Source: Erwinia billingiae Eb661 (GTDB lineage: Bacteria > Pseudomonadota > Gammaproteobacteria > Enterobacterales > Enterobacteriaceae). Taken from it: a stretch of 64,000 nt of DNA. The position numbers and the translations under genes are program-made. Location: the NCBI RefSeq assembly GCF_000196615.1, contig NC_014306.1, positions 2,356,001 to 2,420,000 on the forward strand. Reading direction: 5' to 3'. The notes under the pieces are model-generated. The model was not told where the DNA came from. It ran no database searches and saw nothing but the letters and a program-made list of their open reading frames with translations. Positions 53,037 through 61,730 of the stretch are shown here, piece after piece (the stretch's first letter is position 1; every line of letters begins with the position of its first letter).

Positions 53037-54101
53037 ATGCAAATGACGATGCGTTGGTTCGGTCCGGAGCAGGACAAAATCCCCCTGGAGTATTTCCGTC
53101 AGGTACCGGGCGTGGAAGGCGTGGTTGGGGCACTGTACGATGTCGCCGTCGGTGAAGTCTGGCCGGAAGAGAAGATTGCCGCGCTGGTGGGGCAGGCTCA
53201 GGCCGCAGGACTGACGATGGAAGTGATCGAAAGCGTGAATATTCACGACGACATCAAGATTGGCCTGCCAAGCCGTGACCGTTACATCGCCAATTATCAG
53301 CAAACTATCCGTCATCTGGCCAAAGCGGGTGTGAAGGTGATTTGTTATAACTTCATGCCGGTATTTGACTGGATGAAGACCGATATGAACTACGTGCTGC
53401 CAGACGGTTCCCTGACCATGGCCTTCGAGAAGAAGGGTATCGACAAGAGTCTGGAAGAGGTGGTGAAAGAGGTTCTGGAAAATTCCAACGGGTTTGCCTT
53501 GCCAGGCTGGGAACCGGAGCGTCTGGGTAAAGTGCAGGAGCTTTTTGCCCAGTATAAAGACGTCGATGATGTAAAACTGCGTGAAAATCTGGCCTACTTC
53601 CTGAAAGCGGTGATCCCGGTGTGTGAAGAAGTCGGTGTGAAGATGGCGATCCACCCGGACGATCCCCCGTATTCCATTTTCGGCCTGCCGCGCGTAGTGA
53701 AAAACCGCGACGATCTGGACTGGATCTGTAACGCGGTCGATTCCGAGGCAAACGGCATTACGCTCTGCACCGGTTCCATTGCGGAAGATCCGGCTAACGA
53801 CGTGTACGGCATTCTGGCTGAGTTTTCGCGTCGTAAGCGCATTCACTTTGCCCATGTGCGCAACATCAAAATCATTCAGGACAAGGATTTCTACGAATCG
53901 GCGCATCCCACTCAGTACGGTTCCCTGAATATGCTGAAGGTCATTCAGTCGCTGCACGACAATGGCTTTGATGGCTATATCCGTCCGGATCATGGCCGCT
54001 TTATCTGGGGCGAGACCGGTCGTCCGGGCTATGGTTTGTACGATCGTGCATTAGGCGTTACCTATCTTCTTGGCTTGTGGGAAGCCGTCAGCAGTAAATA
54101 A
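53037..54101 (+). CDS. uxuA: Mannonate dehydratase
   Basis: A 354-residue UxuA: dehydrates D-mannonate to 2-keto-3-deoxygluconate in glucuronate catabolism. Seen: MQMTMRWFGPEQDKIPLEYFRQVPGVEGVVGALYDV, ICYNFMPVFDWMKTDM, KMAIHPDDPPYSIFGLPRVVKN, LCTGSIAEDPANDVYGIL, FAHVRNIK and the terminal YIRPDHGRFIWGETGRPGYGLYDRALG, holding the metal-binding His, Cys and Asp residues of the family. It is shorter than E. coli UxuA (394 residues) and closer in length to the forms in many other bacteria. It forms a likely operon with the permease that follows 77 bases later. Confidence 0.9.
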   Translation: MQMTMRWFGPEQDKIPLEYFRQVPGVEGVVGALYDVAVGEVWPEEKIAALVGQAQAAGLTMEVIESVNIHDDIKIGLPSRDRYIANYQQTIRHLAKAGVKVICYNFMPVFDWMKTDMNYVLPDGSLTMAFEKKGIDKSLEEVVKEVLENSNGFALPGWEPERLGKVQELFAQYKDVDDVKLRENLAYFLKAVIPVCEEVGVKMAIHPDDPPYSIFGLPRVVKNRDDLDWICNAVDSEANGITLCTGSIAEDPANDVYGILAEFSRRKRIHFAHVRNIKIIQDKDFYESAHPTQYGSLNMLKVIQSLHDNGFDGYIRPDHGRFIWGETGRPGYGLYDRALGVTYLLGLWEAVSSK

Positions 54102-54178
54102 CCTCTCCAGCGGGGAGCTTTCCCCGCTATTTCCCGGTGTCGGCTTACAGATAGATAACATCATTATGAGGGATCATT

Positions 54179-55513
54179 ATGTCGCCTGTATTATCACTTA
54201 CATGGGTTCTGCTAGGGATTGCGTTATTAGTCGTACTGAATCTCAAATATAAATTTCATAATATCTTTTCGCTGTTGATTGCCGGCGTGCTGGTGGCGAT
54301 TTTAGAGGGGATCCCGCTAGATAAGATTGTTTCCACGGTACAGCAGGGTATTGGCAGTATCATGGGCCACCTGGCGCTGATTATTATCTTCGGTGCAGTG
54401 ATCGGTAAGTTTATGACCGAATCCGGTGCCAGCCAGCAAATTGCCGACACGGTAATCCGGCGCTGTGGCACGCGATATCTGAGCGTCGGGCTGATGTTTA
54501 TCGGGGTCATCTTCGGTATCGCCATGTTTTACGAAGTGGCCTTCCTGATCGCTATGCCGCTGGTGATGAATATCGCCAAAAAAGCCAACATCCCCTATAT
54601 GAAGCTGGTGATCCCAACTGTTGTCGGTGCAACTATGGGACACAGCCTGTTCCCGCCGCAACCGGGGCCGGTGGCACTCATCAGTGCCTTTAATGCCGAT
54701 ATCGCGCAGGTCTATCTGTATGGCGTGCTGGTGATTATACCTGCGCTGTTTTGTGCCGGGATCCTGCTGCCTAAATTCCTGCCGGGCATTAAAAACATCC
54801 CGCTCAATTCGATGATCAAACCCGTTGCCGAGTTAGATCCGCAGTCGCTGCCTTCGTTTAAAACCAGCATTATGGTGCCGCTGATCCCGGCTATTTTGAT
54901 GATTCTGGCATCAATAATTAAGCCACTGGCCAGCAAGGGGACCTTACTGACGCAGTTATGTGATTTCCTCGGCAGTGCGGAAATCAGCATGTTAATTGCT
55001 ACTTGTACCGCCATCTGGTTCCTCGGTATCCGACGTGGGATGACCGCGGACGCCGTAACAAATAACGTCAGCCTGTCGATTTCGCAGATCGCTAACGTGC
55101 TATTTGTGATCAGCGCCGGCGGGATACTCAAACAGGTGATTATTGATTCGGACGTTGGCGACAGCATTGTCCACGTGATGAGCAGCGTGCCGTTCTCGCC
55201 GTTTGTGATTGCCTGGCTGATTACCGCCGTCATTCGCATCCTGACCGGTCAGGGTGCGGTGGCCGCCATTACCTCCGCCGGGATTGTGGCACCGATGGTC
55301 GGTGCCTTCCATCTTAATCCGGCATTGATGGTGCTGGCCGTAGCCTGCGGCAGTAACACCATTACGCTGATGTACGACGGGGGTTTCCTGCTGTTTAAGG
55401 AGACGTTTGGCATCTCGATGAAAGACACCTTTAAGACCTGGGGATTGCTGGAGTTAATTAACTCGGTGGTCGGCCTGGGGATGGTGCTGCTGTTAAGCCT
55501 GTGGATCCACTGA
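54179..55513 (+). CDS. GntP-family sugar-acid permease
   Basis: A 444-residue GntP-family symporter with about 12 membrane helices. Seen: the family patterns FGAVIGKFMTESGASQQIADTVIRRCGTRY, GIAMFYEVAFLIAMPLVMNIAKKANIPYMKLVIPTVVGATMGHSLFPPQPGPVALI, LTGQGAVAAITSAGIVAPM and ACGSNTITLMYDGGFLLFKE. Such proteins import gluconate, idonate, fructuronate or related aldonates with protons. Next to uxuA, the probable substrate is a hexuronate-derived acid; this is inferred. A strong terminator follows. Confidence 0.88.
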   Translation: MSPVLSLTWVLLGIALLVVLNLKYKFHNIFSLLIAGVLVAILEGIPLDKIVSTVQQGIGSIMGHLALIIIFGAVIGKFMTESGASQQIADTVIRRCGTRYLSVGLMFIGVIFGIAMFYEVAFLIAMPLVMNIAKKANIPYMKLVIPTVVGATMGHSLFPPQPGPVALISAFNADIAQVYLYGVLVIIPALFCAGILLPKFLPGIKNIPLNSMIKPVAELDPQSLPSFKTSIMVPLIPAILMILASIIKPLASKGTLLTQLCDFLGSAEISMLIATCTAIWFLGIRRGMTADAVTNNVSLSISQIANVLFVISAGGILKQVIIDSDVGDSIVHVMSSVPFSPFVIAWLITAVIRILTGQGAVAAITSAGIVAPMVGAFHLNPALMVLAVACGSNTITLMYDGGFLLFKETFGISMKDTFKTWGLLELINSVVGLGMVLLLSLWIH

Positions 55514-55531
55514 CACCCGTTCGTTCTGAAG

Positions 55532-55566
55532 ACGCAACCCCCGCTGCAAACGGGGTTGCGTTTTTA
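55532..55566 (+). terminator. Rho-independent terminator of the uxuA-permease operon
   Basis: Ten-base stem ACGCAACCCC (55532-55541) / GGGGTTGCGT (55552-55561) with a ten-base loop and a T5 tail. Confidence 0.9.
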
Positions 55567-55579
55567 TCACCCCTTCCGC

Positions 55580-56521
55580 TTAGCGGCTGAGCGTGGCGTT
55601 CAGCGCATCAATCGACGTTTGTAACCCCGCCTCGACGCTCATGGTCAGATCTTCCATCTCCAGCGAAACATAGCCGTCGTAGCCGGTCATACGCAGCACC
55701 GAAAAGAACTCTTTCCACCAGCGCAGATCCTGGCCACAGCCGACCGCGACATAGTTCCAGGTGCGGGTTTTGGTGTTGGTCACCGGCTGATACTCCATCA
55801 GCCCATCGATGTCGGCCAGCCCGCGTTCGATGCGCGCATCTTTGCCATGAACATGGTAAACCGCACCCTCAAGCTTGCGCGCTGCAGCGATAGGATCGGC
55901 GCCCATGGCAATCAGGTGCGAGGGGTCGAGATTCATCCCGATCATCTCGCCGACCGCCTCCCGCAAACGCAGTAATGTCGATGGGTTAAACACCAGCTGG
56001 CAAGGGAACTCTTCGATCGCAATCTGCTCAATGCCATGTTCTCTGGCATGGGCGACAAATTTCTTCCACCACGGAATAGCCACTTTGTTCCACTGATAAT
56101 CAATCACTCCTGGCATATAGCCCGGCCAGGAAACGGTTGAGGTGATCCAGTTGGGTATACGATCTTCCGGTCCGCCGCCGGGCAAACCGCTCATCATCAC
56201 GATCTTTTTAACACCCAGCTTGCCTGCCAGCTCAACGGTACGATAGCTGCTTTGCGTGTGTTGCTCGCCCAGCTCACCCGGCGCTAAAGGATTCCCTGAG
56301 CAGTTAAGGGCAACAATCTCCATTTCACGCTGGGCAAGCGCGTGACGAAACTGGTCGAGCTTTTCTGCCGAGGAGAGCAGTTCTTCAGTATTGACATGCG
56401 GGCAGGGCGACCAGCCGCCGGCCGTCATTTCAACGCCGGTAATGCCGTAGCTTTTAACTTTATCCAACATTTTCTCAAACGATAAATCAGCCAGAACGTC
56501 GGTACAAAGGGCGAGTTTCAT
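55580..56521 (-). CDS. TIM-barrel sugar isomerase/epimerase
   Basis: A 313-residue xylose isomerase-like TIM-barrel protein of the IolE/sugar phosphate isomerase group. Seen: CTDVLADLSFEKMLDKVKSYGITGVEMTAGGWSPCPHVN, metal-site candidates in IAIEEFPCQLVFNPSTLLRLRE, MNLDPSHLIAMGADPIAA, VYHVHGKDARI and VSLEMEDLTM. Members epimerise or dehydrate sugars and inositols with a divalent metal. It is divergent from the AraC gene across 318 bases, so probably regulated by it. Substrate unknown. Confidence 0.83.
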   Translation of the reverse strand: MKLALCTDVLADLSFEKMLDKVKSYGITGVEMTAGGWSPCPHVNTEELLSSAEKLDQFRHALAQREMEIVALNCSGNPLAPGELGEQHTQSSYRTVELAGKLGVKKIVMMSGLPGGGPEDRIPNWITSTVSWPGYMPGVIDYQWNKVAIPWWKKFVAHAREHGIEQIAIEEFPCQLVFNPSTLLRLREAVGEMIGMNLDPSHLIAMGADPIAAARKLEGAVYHVHGKDARIERGLADIDGLMEYQPVTNTKTRTWNYVAVGCGQDLRWWKEFFSVLRMTGYDGYVSLEMEDLTMSVEAGLQTSIDALNATLSR

Positions 56522-56839
56522 AACATATCCTTATTCAGAGTCAGAGCATCGTTATAACAGAGAGATGAATGAAAGCGACGCAGCGGAAAAAAGCGTGATT
56601 TCAGACTGTGCTGAAGATCAATTATCTGAATACAAAAAGAGAAATAGCCGTGACGGTCATCCCAGTTACGGTTTAACGCGTTGACATAGCAAGAATGGAG
56701 AGAAGCGAAATAAGCGAAAAATGGGCCGAAAAAAGATAACGCGACGGGATTCAGGAAATCAGTTGCGTAGTTTTAATTAACACGCAAAATTGGTCGTACA
56801 ACAGGCCGCAAGAATAGCGACAAACTCAGCGGAGGCGCC
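56522..56839. other. Divergent promoter region between the isomerase and AraC genes
   Basis: No gene. It contains a direct repeat AAGCGAAA at 56703-56710 and 56712-56719 and a TTGACA at 56682-56687 without a clear -10 at the usual distance. Direct repeats are typical AraC-family binding sites, but spacing here is short, so the assignment is tentative. Confidence 0.4.
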
Positions 56840-57709
56840 ATGCTGACTTTTTGCAGTAACCAACAGCCTTCATCAGGCGGTTTTGCCCAGGACAGTCGTC
56901 CCCGGCTGATGTTCATCTGCAAACATCAGGGAAAAGAAGCGGCTAAACCGAGGATAATGCACAAGCATGACGAGCGTTTTGAACTGATGTTTGTGGTTGA
57001 AGGGACGGGAAGCTACAACATTGATGGACGCGGTTATCAGGTCAAACGCGGTGACCTGATGCTGTTTAATGTCGGCGTGTTGCATGATGAAAACCCGCAT
57101 GCGTCAGACGATCTGTTGCTGTACAGCTGTGGTGTTGAGCAGCTGAAATTTGAAGGATTGCCGGTTAACGTTCTGACGCCACGTTCGCACATTGCGGTGA
57201 TGCCCAGCGGTGAGTGTTACGATGAGATCCGTCATCTTTTTGAGCAAATGTGGCGACACGTCAGCGCTAAAAAGCTGCATGGTGCGGACATTGGCAACAA
57301 TCTGTTGAACGTATTGTTACTGCTTTGCCGCAGCCTGTGGATCGAAAATACAGCGCTTGATGACACCACGGAAGTATTATTGGGGCAGCGCATTAAAGAT
57401 TATATCGACGATCATTATAAAGAGGATATCGACCTGAAATCGATTACCGCGGCCATCAGTATGAGTCCGTTTTATCTGGCCCATGTCTTTAAGGATTTCT
57501 CAGGCTACTCGCCCAAGCATTATCAGAGCCGTCGCAGAATAGGTGAGGCGCAGAACTTATTACTCAGTACCGAACTGGGCGTGACGGAAGTGGCGAATGC
57601 GGTGGGTTACGATAACGTGAATAACTTCCACCGCATATTTAATAATATGGTGGGGATCCCACCGGCCAAATATAAAAAATACTGGCTAACCGGTCAGGCT
57701 AAGGCCTGA
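56840..57709 (+). CDS. AraC-family regulator with cupin domain
   Basis: A 289-residue regulator. The N-terminal cupin-like sensor is at about 30-110 (HKHDERFELMFVVEGTGSYNIDGRGYQVKRGDLMLFNVGVLHDENPH). The C-terminal double HTH is at about 185-285 (RIKDYIDDHYKEDIDLKSITAAISMSPFYLAHVFKDFSGYSPKHYQSRRRIGEAQNLLLSTELGVTEVANAVGYDNVNNFHRIFNNMVGIPPAKYKK). GGAGG precedes the ATG. Likely activator of the divergent isomerase gene in response to a sugar. Its end overlaps a convergent gene by 16 bases. Confidence 0.88.
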   Translation: MLTFCSNQQPSSGGFAQDSRPRLMFICKHQGKEAAKPRIMHKHDERFELMFVVEGTGSYNIDGRGYQVKRGDLMLFNVGVLHDENPHASDDLLLYSCGVEQLKFEGLPVNVLTPRSHIAVMPSGECYDEIRHLFEQMWRHVSAKKLHGADIGNNLLNVLLLLCRSLWIENTALDDTTEVLLGQRIKDYIDDHYKEDIDLKSITAAISMSPFYLAHVFKDFSGYSPKHYQSRRRIGEAQNLLLSTELGVTEVANAVGYDNVNNFHRIFNNMVGIPPAKYKKYWLTGQAKA

Positions 57710-58611
57710 CGATACACCTGCAAATTGACGTTTACCGCGTTCAGTAGCGGCGTGCTGACGCTGTTCCTTGACGCGCGCAGCAGCAAATCGCCAATCACCT
57801 GGTCTGACTCAATGTCATAGCCCTGGCTCAAATCGCGGTACATCGACGAGGTCATCGGCGTGTCAGGGTTGCTGAGGATGGCGTAAATTTTGGCGGTCAC
57901 CGCCGGGCGAGGGTGATAGCCATCGGCGCTGATGACCGCGAGGATCTCGCTGAACACGCCCTGCAACAGCGCTTCGCCGCCTTGTGACCGCAGGATCTGC
58001 TGAGTGTTGCCGCGTGACAGGCAGGTGACCGCGCCCAGCGTGCTGAGCAGCAGCCACTTTTCCCACAGCTCGCTGATAATGTCGTCGCTGAAAATCGTCT
58101 CTAAGCCGCAATCGCTTAACGCCGCATCGACCCGCTGCAGGCGCGCGTCATTGTTGCCATCCAGCGCGCCGTAATAAATTTGCTGCAGCGGCGTCATTTG
58201 CACCACTTCGCCATTGGGCCCCAGCGTGGCGATGATTTTGCACAGGCCACCGATGACACGGTGCTCGCCAAAGCGATCGCGCAGGGTGTCGATATGGCGC
58301 ATGCCGTTGAGGATCGGCATGATCAGCGTCTCCGGCCCGACCGCCGGCGCGATATCCTGCATGGCCTGTTCAAGGCCGAAGCTTTTGACCGTCAGGATAA
58401 TCAAATCAAACGGCCCGTTGAGCGTGCTGGCCTGCGCCAGCTGCGGATGCAGCGTCTCGGTTCCACTGGGCGTTTGTAATATCAGCCCGTTCTGCTGCAA
58501 CTGCTGCAGGCGACGTTCGCGTACCAGAAAGGTTACATCACGACCGGCCTGCGCCAGACGTCCACCAAAATAGCCACCGGTTGCTCCGGCACCCACCACC
58601 AGAATACGCAT
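57694..58611 (-). CDS. Ketopantoate reductase family protein (PanE/ApbA-like)
   Basis: A 305-residue NADP-dependent reductase: cofactor loop ILVVGAGATGGYFGGRLAQAGRDVTFLVRERR, LIILTVKSFGLEQAM, LNGMRHIDTLRDRFGE, and the C-terminal domain with ELWEKWLLLSTLGAVTCLSRGN and SSMYRDLSQGYDIESDQVIGDLL. Such genes often are second copies that reduce 2-keto acids other than ketopantoate. It overlaps the convergent AraC gene by 16 bases at the 3' end. Assigned to the family, not to panE itself. Confidence 0.85.
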   Translation of the reverse strand: MRILVVGAGATGGYFGGRLAQAGRDVTFLVRERRLQQLQQNGLILQTPSGTETLHPQLAQASTLNGPFDLIILTVKSFGLEQAMQDIAPAVGPETLIMPILNGMRHIDTLRDRFGEHRVIGGLCKIIATLGPNGEVVQMTPLQQIYYGALDGNNDARLQRVDAALSDCGLETIFSDDIISELWEKWLLLSTLGAVTCLSRGNTQQILRSQGGEALLQGVFSEILAVISADGYHPRPAVTAKIYAILSNPDTPMTSSMYRDLSQGYDIESDQVIGDLLLRASRNSVSTPLLNAVNVNLQVYRQALA

Positions 58612-58809
58612 TATGTGATCCTGTTAAGTCATCAAGAGAACCCCTACCTTAAAACGCGTCGGCAGGCGTTGCCAGCAGAGAAATGTTTCATTCATCTGAG
58701 CACGCTGTGTGCTGCTATTCCTCAGATTGTCGCGTAGTCTGGCGAGTCCGGCGCCGCCGTGCCATTCAGCCGGTATTACGGTTACCGTCTTTCACTGAGG
58801 AGCAGTTCC

Positions 58810-59976
58810 ATGTTTCACCTGATTTTCAGTTTGCCTTCGCTGTACGTTATCACGCGTTTTATTGGCCCAATGCCCTGGCCGCTGTCCGTCCGGCTGGCAA
58901 CGGCGCTGTTGCTGCTGATCGCTTCTCAGTACCATCTTTTCTGCCGCTTTTCGTCCGGCAGCGTATTTGCGCCGGAAATGCCGCGCTTTATCGTTATTCT
59001 GTTTAACTGGGCGTTTTGCGCCATCTTCCTGATTGCGCTGATGCAGATCGCCACCGATGCGGTCGCACTGATTTCGCTGATCGTTCAGCACAAAATCGCC
59101 ATTCTGCCGGGCTACCGTTACGCCATCGGACTGATTGCCGTGGTGCTGTCGGCGTATGGCGTGCATCAGGCGATACGGGTGCCGCCGGTGAAAAACATCA
59201 CTGTGGAAGTCAGCGGTCTGCCGGCCGAGTTTGAAGGCTATAAGATTGTGCAACTCACCGATATGCACATCAGCCGCTTGTTTCCTGCTTCCTGGTCGGC
59301 GGCCGTGGTGAAAAAAGCCAACGGACTGGGCGCGGATCTGATTGCGATAACCGGCGATGTGATTGACGGTACCGTTAACAATCGCCGGAAGGATGTTGAA
59401 CCGCTGCGTGACCTGAGCGCGCCGGATGGCGTGTATGTGATCACCGGCAACCATGAATATTTCTTTGAACAGAAAAAATGGACGGAACACCTGATCCAGC
59501 TGGGGATGAAGTCGTTGCCGAACAAGCATGCGGTCATCAACCGCAACGGTGCTAAGCTGCTGCTGGCTGGCGTGAACGATCTTTCCGCCAGCAACCGTTC
59601 TTCCACCTCATCCGATCTCGATCAGGCGCTGGAAAATGCCCCGGTCGGCGCGCCGATTATCCTGCTGGATCATCAGCCGAGAAATGCCCGCCAGGCCGCG
59701 GCACGCGGTGTTCAGCTGCAGCTTTCTGGCCATACGCACGGCGGATTGATTTCCGGGCTCGATCGGTTCTTCGCACCGGCGAACGGCGGTTTTGTTTCGG
59801 GATTTTATGATGTGGAGGGGATGACGCTTTACGTCAACAACGGTACCGGTCTGTGGCCGGGCATGGCGCTGAGGTTGGGACGTCCTTCGGAGCTGACGTT
59901 GATCACCTTAAAAGCCCGCCGCAGCGAGCCCGCAAAAGAAGCCGTGCCTGAGACGGTGGCCCTCGCCAGTGAGTAA
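58810..59976 (+). CDS. Membrane-bound metallophosphoesterase
   Basis: A 388-residue protein with four N-terminal transmembrane helices (to about 135), then a calcineurin-like phosphoesterase domain: IVQLTDMHISRL, DLIAITGDVIDG, VITGNHEYFF, ILLDHQPRNARQAAARGVQLQLSGHTHGG. All metal ligands (D, H, D, N, H, H, H) are present. The domain probably lies outside the cytoplasm after the last helix. Relatives include YaeI/YkuE-type enzymes that act on lipid phosphates; the substrate here is unknown. GAGGAG before the ATG at 58810 decides the start over the upstream open frame. Confidence 0.85.
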   Translation: MFHLIFSLPSLYVITRFIGPMPWPLSVRLATALLLLIASQYHLFCRFSSGSVFAPEMPRFIVILFNWAFCAIFLIALMQIATDAVALISLIVQHKIAILPGYRYAIGLIAVVLSAYGVHQAIRVPPVKNITVEVSGLPAEFEGYKIVQLTDMHISRLFPASWSAAVVKKANGLGADLIAITGDVIDGTVNNRRKDVEPLRDLSAPDGVYVITGNHEYFFEQKKWTEHLIQLGMKSLPNKHAVINRNGAKLLLAGVNDLSASNRSSTSSDLDQALENAPVGAPIILLDHQPRNARQAAARGVQLQLSGHTHGGLISGLDRFFAPANGGFVSGFYDVEGMTLYVNNGTGLWPGMALRLGRPSELTLITLKARRSEPAKEAVPETVALASE

Positions 59977-59987
59977 AGACTGAATGT

Positions 59988-60022
59988 CCCGGCTCTGCGA
60001 ACTGCTGTTGCGCAGAGCCGGG
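59988..60022. terminator. Twelve-base hairpin between convergent genes
   Basis: CCCGGCTCTGCG (59988-59999) / CGCAGAGCCGGG (60011-60022), perfect stem with an 11-base loop. No strong T run on either side. Probably a shared terminator for the phosphoesterase and the convergent DUF4432 gene. Confidence 0.55.
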
Positions 60023-60052
60023 CGTTTGGATCAGTTCAATCGCGATCCCGAC

Positions 60053-61261
60053 TTACTCAACCGCAATCGGTTTCTCATCGATCTTGGCCGGCTCATCTCC
60101 CTGAATCGTTTTAACCCGCTGTTCAACTTTCTGCACCGCCGCCGCGTCTTTCAGCAGGGAATAGGTGAGGGTGAATTCGGTGCTCTGGCCCGGTTGCAGT
60201 TGCTTAACCCGACCCTGTTCTTTTTCGATGGTCACCGGATAGGCGTAGTTGGTGCCCGGTTCAATGCCGGTGACATAACCCTGTTTCAGCGTGTCGGTAT
60301 TCTTCCACATGGTCAGCAACGGCAGTTGATGGGTATCGAACTCAATCGACGCGCCTTTATCCCCTTTACTGTTAATCACCGCGGCCAGCGTCTTGCCACC
60401 TTTGTCCGCTTTCGGCTTCAGGTTAAACACCATCTCATCAAAGTCTTTGGTAGGCGCACCATAGGTTGACCAGCCATCCAGCCCTTTTTTGGCATAGTCA
60501 TTAAACGGCGATACCGATTCCAGCGGAGCGATAAAGCGGGCGTTCTTCTCGAGGATCGGCGTACCAAAGTTACTGTGATAAATAATCTGGTAATCGTGCG
60601 GATAATCCGCCTGGTTGGTCAGCACGTCATGGACGGTAAAGGAGTCGCTGCCCGGCGTATAGCGCAGTTCAGTCCAGGTCTCCAGATTGGCTTTCTTGAA
60701 GGTATGTTCCTTCAACAGACCGCGGATGCGGATCTGGTGCGGCGCCTGGTCATCAACAATCACCTCGACTCTTGATGCTGGTGTATTGCCTGCCTTGCCA
60801 TGCAGCGTATAAATAACGCCGTCTTTGGTCACCGGATGGCCGGTCCACTCAAAGCCGCAGCGCACCATCATTTCGTTGAAGCCTTCCAGCCAGCCGAGGC
60901 CGTTGCGACTCTCCAGATTTATATAAGCCGGATTAACCACTTCGTTCACCGGGGAATCCCACCCTAAACGCACGCCATGACCCTGCACATGCAGTAAATC
61001 CATGCCTCGGGTTGGGCTGAGGGTGATAGTCAGGCCGTTGGCGCTGGTCAGGGTAATAATTTTCGATCCTTCCTGCTTGCCGCCGTGCAACACCTGCTGT
61101 TCGATGCTGAAGTTCTCTCCGCCAGCCTTCAGCTGATCGCTGGAGATTTTCCAGTTTCCCTTTTCAGTACTGGTGCTTGTGTCCGTCAGCACCCAGGTTT
61201 TAGCTGGGGTCTGGGTACTGATTACAGCGAGTAGTGCGAGAGCCAGGGTACGTTTTTTCAT
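60053..61261 (-). CDS. Exported aldose 1-epimerase-like protein (DUF4432)
   Basis: A 402-residue protein with a signal peptide (MKKRTLALALLAVISTQTPAKT) and a galactose mutarotase-like fold of the DUF4432 family: LTITLSPTRGMDLLHVQGHGVRLGWDSPVNEVVNP, GLGWLEGFNEMMVRCGFEWTGHP, YTLHGKAGNTPAS, YHSNFGTPILEKNARFIAP and TGIEPGTNYAYPV. Candidate catalytic residues are in HGKAGN and HSNFG. Periplasmic location suggests it works on an imported or surface sugar. No sugar genes flank it directly. Confidence 0.82.
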   Translation of the reverse strand: MKKRTLALALLAVISTQTPAKTWVLTDTSTSTEKGNWKISSDQLKAGGENFSIEQQVLHGGKQEGSKIITLTSANGLTITLSPTRGMDLLHVQGHGVRLGWDSPVNEVVNPAYINLESRNGLGWLEGFNEMMVRCGFEWTGHPVTKDGVIYTLHGKAGNTPASRVEVIVDDQAPHQIRIRGLLKEHTFKKANLETWTELRYTPGSDSFTVHDVLTNQADYPHDYQIIYHSNFGTPILEKNARFIAPLESVSPFNDYAKKGLDGWSTYGAPTKDFDEMVFNLKPKADKGGKTLAAVINSKGDKGASIEFDTHQLPLLTMWKNTDTLKQGYVTGIEPGTNYAYPVTIEKEQGRVKQLQPGQSTEFTLTYSLLKDAAAVQKVEQRVKTIQGDEPAKIDEKPIAVE

Positions 61262-61730
61262 TATTATCTGCCTTTTTGCTGAATTGATTTAGCTGAAAAC
61301 GTCCCGAGAGTACAAAGCACTGAGCATTAAAAACGTGAACAGGGTCACCGCAAGGTAAATTCGTTGAAAAAGGCGGCAGAACTTAGAGTTTCATCACGAA
61401 ATCATGAGCGTTATTTTAGTTTTCATCAACGGGATGTGACCTGGAAGAGGACGAAAAGCGAAAAGCTGAACTCGATTCAGCTGGCTGTCCGGCGAATGTC
61501 CTTAGCTGGCCATCGGTCTGATTCGGTCCGGACGTCCGATCAATCCTGCGGGCAACACCTGACTTTCCGGGCGCTTTAGCCGGGGAAAGTTTCACCGGCT
61601 GGCCATCAGCGGGTAATTCATCGTCTATGATTATTTTTTACCATGAGTGCCTGAGAACCGGACTCCACCGCGTTTTTTCTTCTCCACCATTATTGCTTTT
61701 GCCCATTGCTGGCTTAAACGAGGGAATCGA
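61262..61730. other. Promoter region upstream of treZ
   Basis: A 469-base stretch between the divergent DUF4432 gene and treZ. A CTATGATT element at 61624-61631 resembles the -10 of stationary-phase sigma-S promoters, which would suit trehalose synthesis genes; no good -35 is present. The ten-base GCTGGCCATC occurs at 61505-61514 and 61598-61607. Open frames in it (for example 61364-61579) lack a credible start and codon pattern. Confidence 0.4.

Noticed and set aside
52974..53993. 339-codon minus-strand frame opposite uxuA.
   Set aside because: uxuA on the plus strand has full family motifs; the antisense protein has no recognisable domain.
61364..61579. 71-codon frame in the region upstream of treZ.
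   Set aside because: TTG start without ribosome-binding site, unusual composition and no resemblance to known proteins.
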